Position numbers and translations under genes: made by a program. A DNA stretch of 64,000 nucleotides, from NCBI GenBank assembly GCA_013397435.1, contig VZRG01002548.1, forward strand, positions 3,789 to 67,788, given 5' to 3'. The DNA is from Erythrocercus mccallii. Its lineage: Eukaryota; Chordata; Aves; Passeriformes; Dicruridae. Position 1 is the first letter of the stretch. Each line of letters opens with the position of its first letter. Under the pieces are notes generated by a model. It saw only the letters and a list, made by a program, of their open reading frames with translations, was not told the origin of the DNA and did not search any database. Positions 24,788 through 37,000 of the stretch are shown here, in pieces.

Positions 24788-25342
24788 GTGGCTCTGTTGG
24801 GAATAAATAACAACGCTGTTCAGAAGATGTGCTGGTCTCCCAGAAAGACCCACTGCTCTGAGCTGACATTAGTGAGGGGTGATGTGGTCAGGCCTCTTTC
24901 ATTAGAGCAGTTTGGGAGAGAGCAATGTTCTGCACTCAGTAACATCAGCTCTCTGCTGACCAGAGAGCAGCAGAAGCTGTCTGGGAAAGCCGACCTCTCC
25001 TTGGAGTGGAGTGTGCTCAGAAAAGCCATTATTGGCAAAGTGAGCTGTGGTGGTGTGAGCAAGCTACTCTCTAAAAGTAGAACCAGCCACAATTGTCTTC
25101 TTGTATTAAGCCTTGTAGTTCTTTCTTTGTGTGGGCATTCGTCCAGCACTGATGGTAACACACTGTGCTTGTTACCAACTGTGCAGAACTTCAGGGTAGA
25201 TGAGAAGTTGGGCAACCTCATGCCCTCCCTTAAAAAAGAACCCTTTGGAACCTTGTGGATCACAGACTTGACCCTCAGAATGGGTGTTACAACCCCTGGA
25301 CAGGAAAACAATATGGAATTAAAACAATTTCTGCACCTTTAG
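24788..25342. other. Segment open on both strands, unidentified
   Basis: About 500 bp with few stops holds a 184-codon frame on the + strand (starting from a near-cognate codon) and an overlapping 163-codon frame on the - strand (24820-25311). Neither translation shows a domain I recognise. There is no upstream promoter-like sequence, and codon content does not stand out. It may be chance or an old unrecognised repeat. I do not call it a gene. Confidence 0.2.
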
Positions 25343-27879
25343 TGCTTTTTTTCAGCAACCAGTGTAAATGGATGCTCTTTGTAAAACTGAAACACTGAAG
25401 GTCTCCTCATTTGAGATTAACTTTGCATTTCTACTGTGAAGGAAACAGTTCTCACAGAAGCGAAGTCAGAAGGGGGAAAACAAAGGGAAATCAGAAATCA
25501 GGAAGAAGGTGAGTGTGAGTTGATATCGAGGTTGCTGGTGAGATGCTTATGGCAGGCTGTCTATCCTCATTCTCGTTTCAGAGATGCAAATGACTGCTCA
25601 GGCTGAACAAGTCTCTGTTGCTAGGGGAAGCCTGACCCAGCTGGAGTAGACTTGTGTTGAAAAGGCTGTAGGATTGTGAAAGGGATGTGCTGGATTGACT
25701 TGATGACTCAGAGCTGCCTTGGTACTGCTTTGTCTGAGACCTTTTGGTGTTGAGAGAGCCAGACAGTGGTGGTTGCTCCATCTTTAACTTCTGGCTAGTT
25801 GAGAGGATGTTGAGGCTGTGCAGTGTAGTACAGCTTTCTAATGTCATCCAAAAAAGTAAAGGGTCAAAGGCAAGGCTTAAAATGTTGAGGAGTGTGGTTT
25901 TTTTTCAAGAAAAACATACGTGGTTGTGTTTCTTTAGAACTTCTAAATGGAGCAAGCTGGAGGAGTACAAAACTTGTAACTGCACCATGATGAAATTGCT
26001 TCTTGTAGGAAATGAATCCTTCTCTTATTAAAACCAGTGAATATGTGAACTGTCAATAATGCATGAACACCTTGGTATTGATAATGAATTAACTGTGATG
26101 AATTTATGTCCAGCTGGGATGTGGGGTAGCAAGCAGAAGTTGTCGTGTAGGGTAAATGTTGAACAGCGAGTCTCCTGCTGCTTTGTCTGTGCTAGCATGA
26201 GATTTTGCAGAAAGAAGGGAAGGCTTCCTTCTGAACACTGAAGGGGGGGCCACAGCCAGGTCCTTTCAGGAGTCAGCAGTGACCTGCAGTAACTGGTGGA
26301 TATAGGAAAAGAGTGAAGAGCTGCTGTGTGGAGTAAATGACTGTTTGTAAATAGATGGTGAGGAGATAGCAGGTGTTTCTCAAGGTGACAAGGCAGTTCT
26401 GCATGTCAAAATGGTTTTAATGATCCAAGTAAGCTTTGGCAAATCATAGTTAAGGTCGAGAGGAATCTGCTGGATCACTGCACTCTGTGACACAGCTTGT
26501 TTGGAGCCAGCCCAGCCTGTCCTCAGCAGTGGTGCTGTGTGTGTGTGTGCACAGCCCCAGCTCTGCTCCCAGCCAGGGCACCACTTACACGGAGACTTGC
26601 CAGGAGGCTCTGCCAGATCAAGGAGCATTAATTACTCTCGTCGTATGAACCTGTTACATGCAATCACTTTTCCTGGTAGTTCATTGACCCCATCTCAGTT
26701 ACATGAGCAGGCTTGGATCTGTCCTCTGACTAGGAATGGACTGCAGGTCGTCTGGATGACTGGAGTGTGGAGTGGGTATTTCTACTGCCTTTAGAAGTTT
26801 ATATATCCTGCAGTTTGCCTATGGGGTGCTCCCAGAAAAAAGAGCACAAGCGGGTTTCTTGTTGGATACCACGCAGAGCTCAGGACTTGACTGAAGAGCT
26901 TTTTCCAGGGAGGCATTTGAGTTTGTCTAGGTAAAGAGTGTGTTGCATCTCTTCAGTATTTTACCATATTGGGGAGTTACCTTTTAAATAAATAAATACA
27001 TTTGTCTTTAAAAAACAGATTTCTTACTCTGAATTAGGTACTTGGTTTAGGCTGAGTCTGATAAATGATAGTCACTTTAAGGAAAGGCTTGGAAATCTGT
27101 AGGCAGTTGAATGAAAACAGCTTGAATCTGACTATTGGTAATTATCCTGGGTGTTTATAACCTACCCAGAAGTAGTGGGGCAGGGTAATAAACAGCTGTT
27201 GCATTTTTATGTTCTGTTAGTGAGCAAAATAAATACATAATAGTTAATTTCCAATTCTGAGCTGAATGTGAAACAAAGGCAAGTTATCCTAGTCATATTA
27301 AAAAAGTTCTCTAAACTGGAATATCCAAAACTGTTAAATGGAGTATAAATGCTCTAAAGAGCATTTTCTGGGCACTTCATTGTGTCTGACAGACTAGTTT
27401 ATACTGTTAAGTCCATATACGCTGTCTCTCAAATGGCATCCAAAGAAAACACAGCACAGCCAGATGGAAATTGGAGTTGACTTTGAGCTCTGATTAATTT
27501 GTTTTTCATATAAACCTTTTCAGAGCAGCGAGAAAAACGTGAGAAAAAGATGATGTATTGTGGTATAATTAACTCTGGTGAACAATGTGAACTTAAAAGA
27601 AATTTCTTTATAAAGTATCTGCTTTAATGGGAACTGATTTTTCCAAGTGTCAGGATGGCCCACAATGCTTGTGCTATTTCACATTTGTGTCTCTGCAGTT
27701 CTCATTATATGTGTAAAGTTCTGCAGAACATAACTCACCAGATGAACTAATAAGTTCTTAAATCAAAAATGTCAACAGCCACTCATCTGTGATCAGTTTC
27801 TAATGTGGGACCCCACTGGACTTCATCCTTTTCCATACTAAGGGGATGATGTTTCATAACTGAGGTGAGTGCATACTTT

Positions 27880-28335
27880 TGCCATAAAGCTCTAGAAATT
27901 TCATTGATTTATAAAAGCATTAAACATCTAAAATTAAGTAACTTTCGAGCTGAAACAAACATAAAGCTAAAAGCAATATGGCTTTGAAAGTCCAGCCTCA
28001 AACAGAGACATGAACAGATATATAATGCTTTAGTTAACGGTTGCTGCCATTTCTCTTACGAATTGTTCTTTAGGGTATTGTAACTCAGCTGTTTTTAAAC
28101 CCATCACTCTGGAACCTTGCCTGCAAAATGTCAGCGCAAGTGCAAATTTTATTTCTTTAACAAAATAAAGGGCTTGGAGCAGTAAGGCTTTCTAAACTTC
28201 TATGGCAGGAAAATAAATTCCGCTACTTTTGCTGTGCCATAGCAGGAGCCATGCTGTTCACCTTGGCCTGCCAACAGGCGGAGGTAGAAACCAAAAGGGT
28301 TTAATGGGGGACGCTCTGTGTGTTTTCACGTGCCT
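27880..28335. promoter_or_regulatory. Candidate conserved non-coding block, intron 1
   Basis: This block, about 2.1 kb before exon 2, has about eight CpGs in 450 bp and a balanced, non-repetitive texture unlike the T/G-rich flanks. These are features I associate with conserved non-coding elements. Conservation itself cannot be checked here, so this is a pointer only. Confidence 0.25.
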
Positions 28336-30435
28336 TTTCAAACCAAGAAAGGCCCACTGTCAGAGTGTCAATACCCTTTGAGCAGAGGGCACAGTGCCTA
28401 GGGTGGATGGAGGGTTCGTGGCTTCAGAAGATGATTTCTGAAGTTGAAAGCAAGACATGGGAATTAAGACATTAAGGGAATTTCATAAGGCTTGAGGTTG
28501 TTTTTCCTGCAGGGTCAGGGGAGAACCCCTCACTTCTTCTGCACAAACCAGTGCATCTCTTACAGTATCTACTATCTTGGAGTTCCTTAACATTCTTCCT
28601 CTTCCATCTGGCATCTAAAGCTGGGTAGTGCCAACCCATTCACCCTTTTTAATGTTTTCCTGAAGTTCAAGCCTTGACACATGTTCCAGTCCAATTTTTC
28701 TGAAATCAGTATGTACAAAAATGGGGATTTCCCATCTCAGTGCTCATGAGGACCAAGTGTTCCTGGTGGTACATTAGTCTTGGTGTTTATTTTATATTTT
28801 GAAAGTCTAGGGAATAAACTTTCTTGCACATAGCTAGTTCAGTGCAACAAGTCACATTTAATAGCCTTTGCTTTCAGCTTGAATCTTTACAGAAGGAAGA
28901 TTAGGTAATAGTTTGTGTAGAAACATCTGTTTCCTAACAAAGATCTCGCCCTATTTTATTTTTTTATGCTGTCCCTCTAACCAGAAAGTCTTTTAGTCTT
29001 TTAAAGACTTAGAAGTCTTTAAGTCCTTGTTGGGTATTAGAGTTGCTGTGGTTTTAGCATGCTCATGCTCTGGATCCTTTGTTAGCTTAAGTTATTAGCC
29101 TTAGATAAGTGTTGTGGGATGGAAGGACTGCTTTCTATTGTCAGTGCAATTTCTGAATCTCTGGACAATTTGTCTGGGTTAGAATTTAGGTTTTTTGGCT
29201 CCAGTGCTTGTTTAGACCTTTCCCTTGTCTGAGAAAAAGACGTTCTTAAAATAATTAAGCCTAGCATGCATTAAAAGAGAACCTTTCCACAAAATTGAAT
29301 TGCTTGGGGTTTATTTGAGTTTTGGGTTGCCTAAATAAATAGGCATTTTGCTTTGTTTGCTTACAAGCAACTTAGTAGCTCTAATGGGGAATCTATTTTC
29401 CATGTTTTCCAAAGAAGACCAGCTCTGAGGGTTTTGAAGATCAACAGCTCTCTGCACTCTGCAGTTCTTTGTTTTACATCCAAGTGGATTGTATGTGTCT
29501 AAATATTACATTATTAACACACATGTCTTCCAGCCCCTTTAACATTGTTATTGTGATATGTCTGTAATATGGGAAGACTTAATACATAGATGTATTAGGG
29601 AATAATCCTTTTGGTCATTGTTTTCTTGAGAGTTCGTAGAGTTCAATCTGCTGTTTTCAAGGAAAGATTCTTCACTGTGATGCTGCATGTTCTTGTAAAT
29701 AAATCTATCCTGTTTCTTAGAACTCAAGAGACTTTTTTATATCTTGGTGCCAAAATCAGTGAAACTTGGTTTACTGGAACATGCAAACAGGAATTCAGTG
29801 CTATAAGTCCAAGCACTTTGTTTTCTTCCCAGTCACAGAGCAGGAAGTGCTGACCAGCTTTCCGTGGATTTAGTGTTGTTGCTGACCTACTGCAAGACTA
29901 GTATTCCAAGAATTAGGGCTTGTTTGGCGTGTGACCCTGGAAAGAAAGAGTGATTTGAGGCCTAAGTTGTAATTTTCTGGGAAATGCCTTCTTTGTGTGC
30001 ATGTGTCTTAAGCGGGGTGGAGAGTGAATTAGTAACATAATGACCAGTGAATCACTTTCTGTTTTACCTGACTGGTTTGAAGTGATGTGGCTCAAGCCCT
30101 GCTCTGGGCACACATTCATGATCTCATTTGAAGCAGGGTGTGCAAATGCATTTGGTTGATCTTTGTATTCCTCAGTGTAATGCAGCTCTTGTCATCAACA
30201 GTAATAAATCAACATTTCTCTGTGTGCTGCATAATACAGGGAGAGCTGCCATCCCCATGCTGCTCCTGGTAGTCCTTAGCGTCATAGGTTAAATGAAATG
30301 AAGATTCCATGTAGGTGTAAATCAAGCACTCATTTTCTATTTTAACACTGCAACCTAATTAAAAGTTAAAAATTTTACGGCCATCAGAATATCCTTCTTG
30401 CGTTCCAGTTTCAAAAGGCTTAGGATTGCCTTATT

Positions 30436-30467
30436 TACTAACTTCTCTTCCTCCTTTTCCATTTCAG
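30436..30467 (+). promoter_or_regulatory. IGF1R: Intron 1 branch site, pyrimidine tract and acceptor
   Basis: TACTAAC at 30436-30442 is a perfect match to the strongest known branch-point sequence. Its branch adenine at 30441 is 27 nt before exon 2. It is followed by an almost pure pyrimidine tract and ATTTCAG. This is a very strong 3' splice site, as expected for an invariant exon after a 29.5-kb intron. Confidence 0.85.
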
Positions 30468-31013
30468 TTTGCGGGCCAAATGTCGACATTCGCAATGATA
30501 TCCACGAGCTGAAGCGCCTGGAGAACTGCACGGTGATCGAGGGTTTCCTGCAGATCCTGCTCATCTCCAAAGCAGAGGATTACCGCAACTTCCGCTTCCC
30601 GAAGCTCACAGTCATCACTGACTATTTGCTGCTGTTCCGTGTGGCAGGCTTGGAAAGCCTCAGTGATCTCTTCCCCAACCTCACAGTCATTCGTGGCAGG
30701 AACCTCTTCTACAACTATGCCTTGGTTATCTTTGAAATGACAAATCTTAAAGAGATTGGGCTTCACAACTTGAGGAACATCACCCGCGGGGCCATCCGGA
30801 TCGAGAAGAACTCTGACCTGTGCTACCTCTCCACGGTGGACTGGTCTCTCATCCTAGATGCAGTGTCCAACAACTACATCGTTGGGAATAAACCTCCAAA
30901 GGAGTGTGGGGACTTGTGTCCAGGAACAATGGAAGAGAAGCCATTGTGTGAGAAGACATCTATTAACAATGAGTACAACTACCGCTGCTGGACCACCAAC
31001 CACTGCCAGAAAA
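30468..31013 (+). CDS. IGF1R: IGF1R exon 2: L1 domain and start of Cys-rich region
   Basis: This exon encodes precursor residues 32-213, plus two bases of codon 32 and the first base of codon 214. It covers the L1 leucine-rich ligand-binding domain (about 31-180) and the first part of the cysteine-rich region. Diagnostic IGF1R stretches are KAEDYR (66-71), SNNYIVGNKPPKECGDLC (165-182) and NNEYNYRCWTTN (198-209). N-glycosylation sequons are N51-C-T, N102-L-T and N135-I-T, at the human positions. Cysteines C33, C52, C150, C178, C182, C192, C205 and C211 are retained, which suits the L1 and first Cys-rich disulfides. Flanks are ATTTCAG at 30461-30467 and the donor GTAAGA at 31014. The 546-bp length equals the human exon. 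The reading frame is intact. Insulin receptor (INSR) is excluded because the 165-200 region is clearly IGF1R type, although some L1 residues look INSR-like. Confidence 0.97.
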
Positions 31014-34000
31014 GTAAGATTTGAGTAGATATCTTGTTTTTGTTACCTCTTTTGGAAGTAAACATTTAGTTCTGTGGTTTTGTTTTAAGCTCTTCAGCAA
31101 CTGAAACTTTTATTCTAGTTGTGTATAGTTTGCATGAGTTACCCAGCTGCCACACAAATAGATTCTTCCCCAATCAGTAAAGCTTTGTTTCACTTAAATT
31201 AAAAAAAAAATAGGAAACAACAAATCAGCAAGTGTTAAACTCCCTGAGTTACTTCCTCATGGAAAAGGTGGAAAGTGTAAGTATGGAACCAATGCCATTG
31301 TAGCAAAGCTGGAGGCAGCTTTACCTCCCTTGAAGACTTGGGCAGGAGGTGGCCATCGAGTGCCATCTCCTCCTGCTGAAGCCACATTCCGTGTGTGCCA
31401 GAGCTGTTGCTGTGCTGAAGCTGTTAACTGGACTTTGTTTTTTGCTTCTCTTGGCATACACCTCCAGACATTCCTGTAATGGTAAATCCTGTACGTAAGG
31501 ACTTGTTTACTGACATTAATTTTCACAGTACAGTCTGTAGAGTCACAAAGTCCGTGAATATCTTGACTCGCAGTGAAGTTACTGTTGCACGGTTTGTTCT
31601 TATTTGGCAGGTTTATGTCTTTCTGATAGCAAGTATTAGCAAAAACAAAACCTGATCTCTTCTCACTTTTTAAAAATAGAGTAAACAAACACATAGTTTA
31701 CTCAGGTAACATGATTACATGGCAGGCTTTTTGAGTTCATCCTGTAACTTTACGAAAGCTGAGCCCTGCAGTATCAGTAGGGCTTCATTACAGTCGTCAC
31801 TGGGAGGAACAGTTCCTAAATTCCACAGGCAGTCTTGACCAAAGCTGCCATAATGACAGGAAACACCACAGTGTGAGAGAAATCAGGACTATATTCAGGT
31901 TGCCTTCATCTGGGGATGATGTGTTTTTCTAAAGTGGCTTGTCAGTTGCTTGTGGAGTCATCCTGTTCAATTAGAACTGCAATTAAAGTAGATCATGGGG
32001 CAGTTTCAGTCAACACATGCCAAAAATACCTCTGCAAAAAGGCATTTGGAGTATGTGCTTTTATCAATACTTACAGGAAATAAAGTTCGTTTTTTAAACA
32101 AAGCAAAGAAACCCCCTCAGCCTGTTACTGGGAGACTTTGTGCTTTGCCCAGGGCGAGGAGAGTGTTGCTATGAGTCCTGCAGGCCAAATTTATGTCTTC
32201 ATTAACAGAGTGTAACTCTGTCTACAGACGGTGACCAAGGTGACTCCTGTGTAACCTCATTGCCCTCAGTGGTTTAAATGGATGTAACGAGAGTGTATTT
32301 AATGAGATATAACGACCTACTTGCTTTCTGTTGTGTGCTTTGCCTATTTGGAGTAGACAAAAGTAACATGCAGAAAAACTTTCTTGGCATCTAAGGGACT
32401 GTTGAAATAATTTGGATCCCAAATACACATGAGAAGAAGTTGTTTAAATAAAATGAGGTCATAGTTAGACTGTGATAGCAGGACTTTGAAGGCAAGGGTG
32501 TAGGTAATGGGGTTTTTTCCATACATGCTTTCATCTCCTTTCATGGGAGATTGTGAAGAAGAAAGCAAGTATTGGAAAAGAGCCTTGAAAGGCTTGTTAA
32601 GAGCATTACAGTGTGGAAAAACAATTTGGTTTAGAATATCTTAGGATGTACAGCATATAACGAAATTATTAAATTCTAATCAATAAAAAGAGTGAGAAAG
32701 TTGGACCTGTTCTAATCTGTTTGTTGTGATAAGCCACAGATTTTGAGGAAGATGACTTAAAATTTGCAGGCCATTCATCTAAAAAGAAAACAATCCCAAA
32801 GTACTCCCGCTCTGAAGAAAAACAAGGGAGGTATAAAAGTCCAGTTGTTCCAAAGGAAGCTTTTTGTCTCCCTTGCTAGATTGCTCAGGCACTTTGGCAA
32901 TGAACTCCTGATCAGGAGAGGACTCTTGCAGTACAAAATCACACAAGACATGAAAAAGAATAGAAGGAGAGACTTTTCAGTTACTGAGTGTTTCAATCGG
33001 CATTTTCCCACTGGTCGAGATACGACACCTATGTTATTTTCCAGGGAATATTTTTCCAGTGCAGTATCTCATTTAACCCTGACATTCTCCTTGTGCGTCA
33101 CAGTAACGTTAAGCTGAAAATGCTCTCTATCAGTCAGGGTTCCTTTGTGCCTTTTTTATTTTTCTTTGCCCTGGCTCTGTGGAGGAGTGTGTATTAAATC
33201 TCTCTTGTCCTTGTTTAGGTTTTACACTGAAAGATCTGAAGTTGGTGGGTAAATGTTGTGTGGGAACACTTGGTACTTTAAGTAGCCTGGCTTCTGTTTA
33301 GTTTTGCCGTTGAGTGGAAGTTGTTTTTTTCCTTCTTTTTCTTGCTCACAAACAAAGGAAGAAGCTTGTGCTTCCTTCAATATAACTTGTGCAGGAACAA
33401 TGCTGAGGGAGGAGGGAGGGAAGGATATGCTGTGTCTGACTTAGAATAATCCATGGGCATTTCTACAGAAGAAATTTCTACAAAGAAACTGTAACTTTTA
33501 CATTTTTCTGGGTGTTTTTAAGGTTCAGTGTAAAGCGTCAGCAGCTCTCCTGCCAGTTTGGTTGCCCTGGTTTCTGTGTAGTGTACATTCCTTTACCTTC
33601 GAGTGCCCCAAGGCAGCAGCAATACTAGTTTGCTCTCTTTGGAGCTGCAGCATGTTGTGTTGGGCTTGGCATGCTCTCTTCTCTCCGACTTGCACCTACT
33701 TTTATGTTCGTGTGTTAAATGCCAGCTGTGCCTCGCTGGGGTTGCAGGTCCACATAGAAGAATCCCTCAAGATAAAAGGAGAGTACTGAAGTTGTTTGTT
33801 TGCATCAGTGCTTTGGGGCACAGGTAGAGATGGAAAAGATAAAAACTGAGCGTCCAGACATACAAATGAGACTATGGCCTTTTATGCTTTTATTTTTTTC
33901 TGGCAGTTGTGACTGCTGAAAAGGTTTATGGAAGCTGCCTGCATCTTGCTCAGCAACTGATGTGAGAACCAGAAAAACTGTTCCTACTGTACCCCTTGCA

Positions 34001-37000
34001 AGAGTTGGGTCTGATGACACACTAGCTCTGCCTATCCAGTGGTCTTCTGTAAAGAAAACTTTGGTTGTTTTCTGTATTCCTCTTGCTGATGATTAAATTT
34101 TGAGGTCTGCTGCCTTAGTCACTAGGTCTTTCCAAGCCTGCAGAAACCAAATGTAAATTACACCCTTGAAAGCCTGCCTGGAAGTTCAGGATCCCTTGTC
34201 TACCATAACCTTGGTGTTCTTTTTCAAGCAAGGCCAGCTAATGCTTCCTAAGACACTTCTGCTATTGCTAGGGCCATAAGAAATGAACTGGGCAAACTAT
34301 TTGGGAAAGTAATAGCAAAACTAGCAGTGATCTGTATATAGTGCCCTGTTTGGTTTTTTCCCCCTATCCTAATTATTTGTCTTCTTCTTAAGCTCAGTGT
34401 CAAATACTTGCTGAAACCTTTCCTGTTCAGAAAAAAGACAAGGGATCTGATTATGGAGGAGACAGGCTGTTATGTCTGTAGGATGAGAGTACAGTCTGGG
34501 TCCCCCCCTTGTGAGAAAGCAAATTAGAGCTCTCATATTCCCCAGAGAGGGTGGAAGAGCCACGCTTCCCATGAAAACAGTGACGGGGAATATCTGAAGT
34601 GTGTGAGGGAGCTCTAAGATTAGAGTTAAGGCATTAAAAAAACGGATGTGTAAGCTGGCATTGTAGAGAGGACATGGATTAGGGCTGCAAGTATTAAGCA
34701 TTTCATTCAAAAGAGGTGAATTTGACATGAAACAATAGCTCACGTAGACCTCGCTGCACAATACAACAGGAGAAAACTTTGAGCTTCTGAATGTGTGAAA
34801 CTGAGGACCATGGAAAAGGCATGTGAGGATTTGGAGGCCGATGAAGCAGATGGCAGCTAAGCACAAAATGTTTTTAATGAAAATGTATCCTTATTCATTT
34901 TTGAATTGGTTTGACAATGGCCCGAGAAGATACGGTGTATGAGGAGCAGGAGGGAGAGAATGACAGTGAGTGGGAAGAGTGGTCCATATGTGCCTTCTAC
35001 TAAAATGTTTAAACATATGGAGACAGTAACATGATGTATTCTCACAAATATTCGGAATCTGCTCCTGTTTGTTTACACGGAGCTCAGAGGATAATGCAGT
35101 TGAGTGGTGTCGTTTGACATGGCTCCATTGACTTGTGCAGTGCTTACAGTGTGCACCAGCTGGGAATCTGCTCCCTGTTGATTCAGCAGAGTAGTGCTGA
35201 AAACCATGTGCTGCACTTCCTCCCCCCTTCTCTCTTCGTGTTCCCCTCTCTGAGGAGTATTCGCTGTATTCCCCTGTCCTTTGGAAACAGTGAACATACG
35301 TGAACTCAGTAGGCAACAAGAGAGGGGAAGAAGTTGGGAGCCAGAGATGATGAATCACATTATTCTTATTTTACTGAAAATTATGTTTGCATGCTTTTTT
35401 TTTTTCTATTTGCTGCTGCTTTTTTTTTTCTTAAACACTGAAATACAGTAGATATTATATATGTCAGCAGAGGACAATGTGCTTTAAGTTTTACGCTTTC
35501 AGCACGCAAATTAGCTGGTCCATGTAACACTAATCCTACCTTTGTTGGTTTAAAAAAAATTAAGTATTATATAAACCTGACCATGTTTTGAAATGGTTGT
35601 TTGTTGGTTGTATTTGGTTGGTATGCGAACTCTCAGCAAATAAATACCTTCTGAAAGGAATAAACAGACAAAAAGATAATAATTGTAAAAGGCACGGTTG
35701 CTATCACTGAGTTAGAAAAATCTGGAGTACGTTAAAAAAATTTTGTTAGTGTTTTCTTTCTGAATGAAGTTTTTTGCTGACTTTTGCTCTCCTCCTGAGA
35801 AGTTTTGCTCTCCAGCCAGAGGTTTCCCAGAATTTTTATTATGGCTGTGAGAGCATATTTAATTAGTAAGCTGGAATGGCCACAGAGCAGTTTAGGTCAA
35901 TCTGCAGTTAATTACTGTAGCAGTGGTTTATATTCTGAGAAAAGGGCTAAAATTAAATGTATACTTGCCATTTTTCTTTGTTCTGTTATAAAATGGCATA
36001 ACCTGGGAAGAATCTTGCAGCCTGCACTAGCCACCAAAAGCTATGTGATAATGTTAAGTACTCATCGTGGCTTCCTAGTTTCTTTTGGCACAAAGATTTG
36101 TAGAGGACTGTTTGTTTTGAGAGGTCTTTTAATTTGGGAGTTTCATTTTCCAGTATGAAAAGACGATGCTGTGAGCTCAGTCCACCGCTTTGCTACGTGT
36201 TCCAAAACAAAAACAAAGAAAACAATGAACTTTTAAAAATACTTCGAAAAGATTTAGAACTTTTCCCCACATTTTGGAATAAAGAATGAAAATAAGTTTG
36301 AAGTTTTTGAAAATACCCTGTGTCTTTTCTACTCACACACATGCTTTCTTCTTCTGAAGACATCCCATTTTACACTTGTTGCAACTTGCTTTATCTTTGT
36401 CAGTGCAGAAGTGTGTTTATGGTCATCAGGTGATGTGTAGCCACATTTCAGTGGTCATCCATGCTATTGGAGAAATTGATTTTTCCTGGTGTTGTTTGAG
36501 ATGATGGGAAGGGGTAATCCATGTGTTGTGGAATGAGACAGTAAATGAGGCCATGGTTTCAGTGGCACTACAATTCCTTATAGGTAGTGGGTTGATGAAA
36601 TGTATGTGCCTAGTTACTCTGAGTAACTCTGTGTTTTACATAGAGACCGTTCTAATGGATTAACTTGAACTGTCTTGTGCCAAGAAACTGTTTCACTGTT
36701 AGAAAAACATCAGCAGTTGAGAGGTCACTGATAGGAAATAGTAATTCCTTGGTTTTCTGGGTTGTGTGTGTGTTCTTTGCTCAGTTCAGTTTCTCTGATG
36801 CTGTGTGGTAAAGGCTGGGGAAGAAAAGAGTGCCAGTCCTTCCTTACAGGAGGATACAAAAGCATCACCAGATTGCACACTGTGTGCCTGACAACCTTCT
36901 AACAGGGAGTGCTTGAAAAGAAGTCCTGGTCTAACCTCACATTATGTGGAAGCTCATGGGAGAAGGGAATTACTCTGCAGCCCAAGGGACCTGAGGCTGT

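Larger units (their letters stand above)
935..30467 (+). other. IGF1R: IGF1R intron 1, complete (29,533 bp)
   Basis: This phase-1 intron runs from GTGAGT (935) to ATTTCAG (30461-30467). Apart from the CpG-island tail, the minisatellite, small simple repeats, short tandem duplications, the CpG cluster near 17.7-17.95 kb and a possible conserved block near 27.9-28.33 kb, it is ordinary AT-leaning unique intron sequence. Open frames on either strand are at most 220 codons and look like chance. The stretches 2400-13900, 14000-16700, 18000-19350, 20100-24700 and 25400-27850 show nothing I can name. Confidence 0.93.

Noticed and set aside
935..30467. An intronic antisense lncRNA comparable with human IRAIN
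   Set aside because: Nothing in the sequence directly shows an antisense transcript. Only the orphan CpG cluster is suggestive, and it is reported separately.
30464..30766. 100-codon antisense frame over exon 2
   Set aside because: It is the shadow of the well-supported IGF1R coding exon.
30468..31013. Exon 2 as insulin receptor (INSR) rather than IGF1R
   Set aside because: The residues around 165-200 and the MKSG signal peptide are IGF1R type. Only isolated L1 residues are INSR-like.
34369..35358. Overlapping antisense frames of 165 and 155 codons in intron 2
   Set aside because: They are not recognisable, the longer one does not start at ATG, and there are no promoter or splice features that would make a gene.
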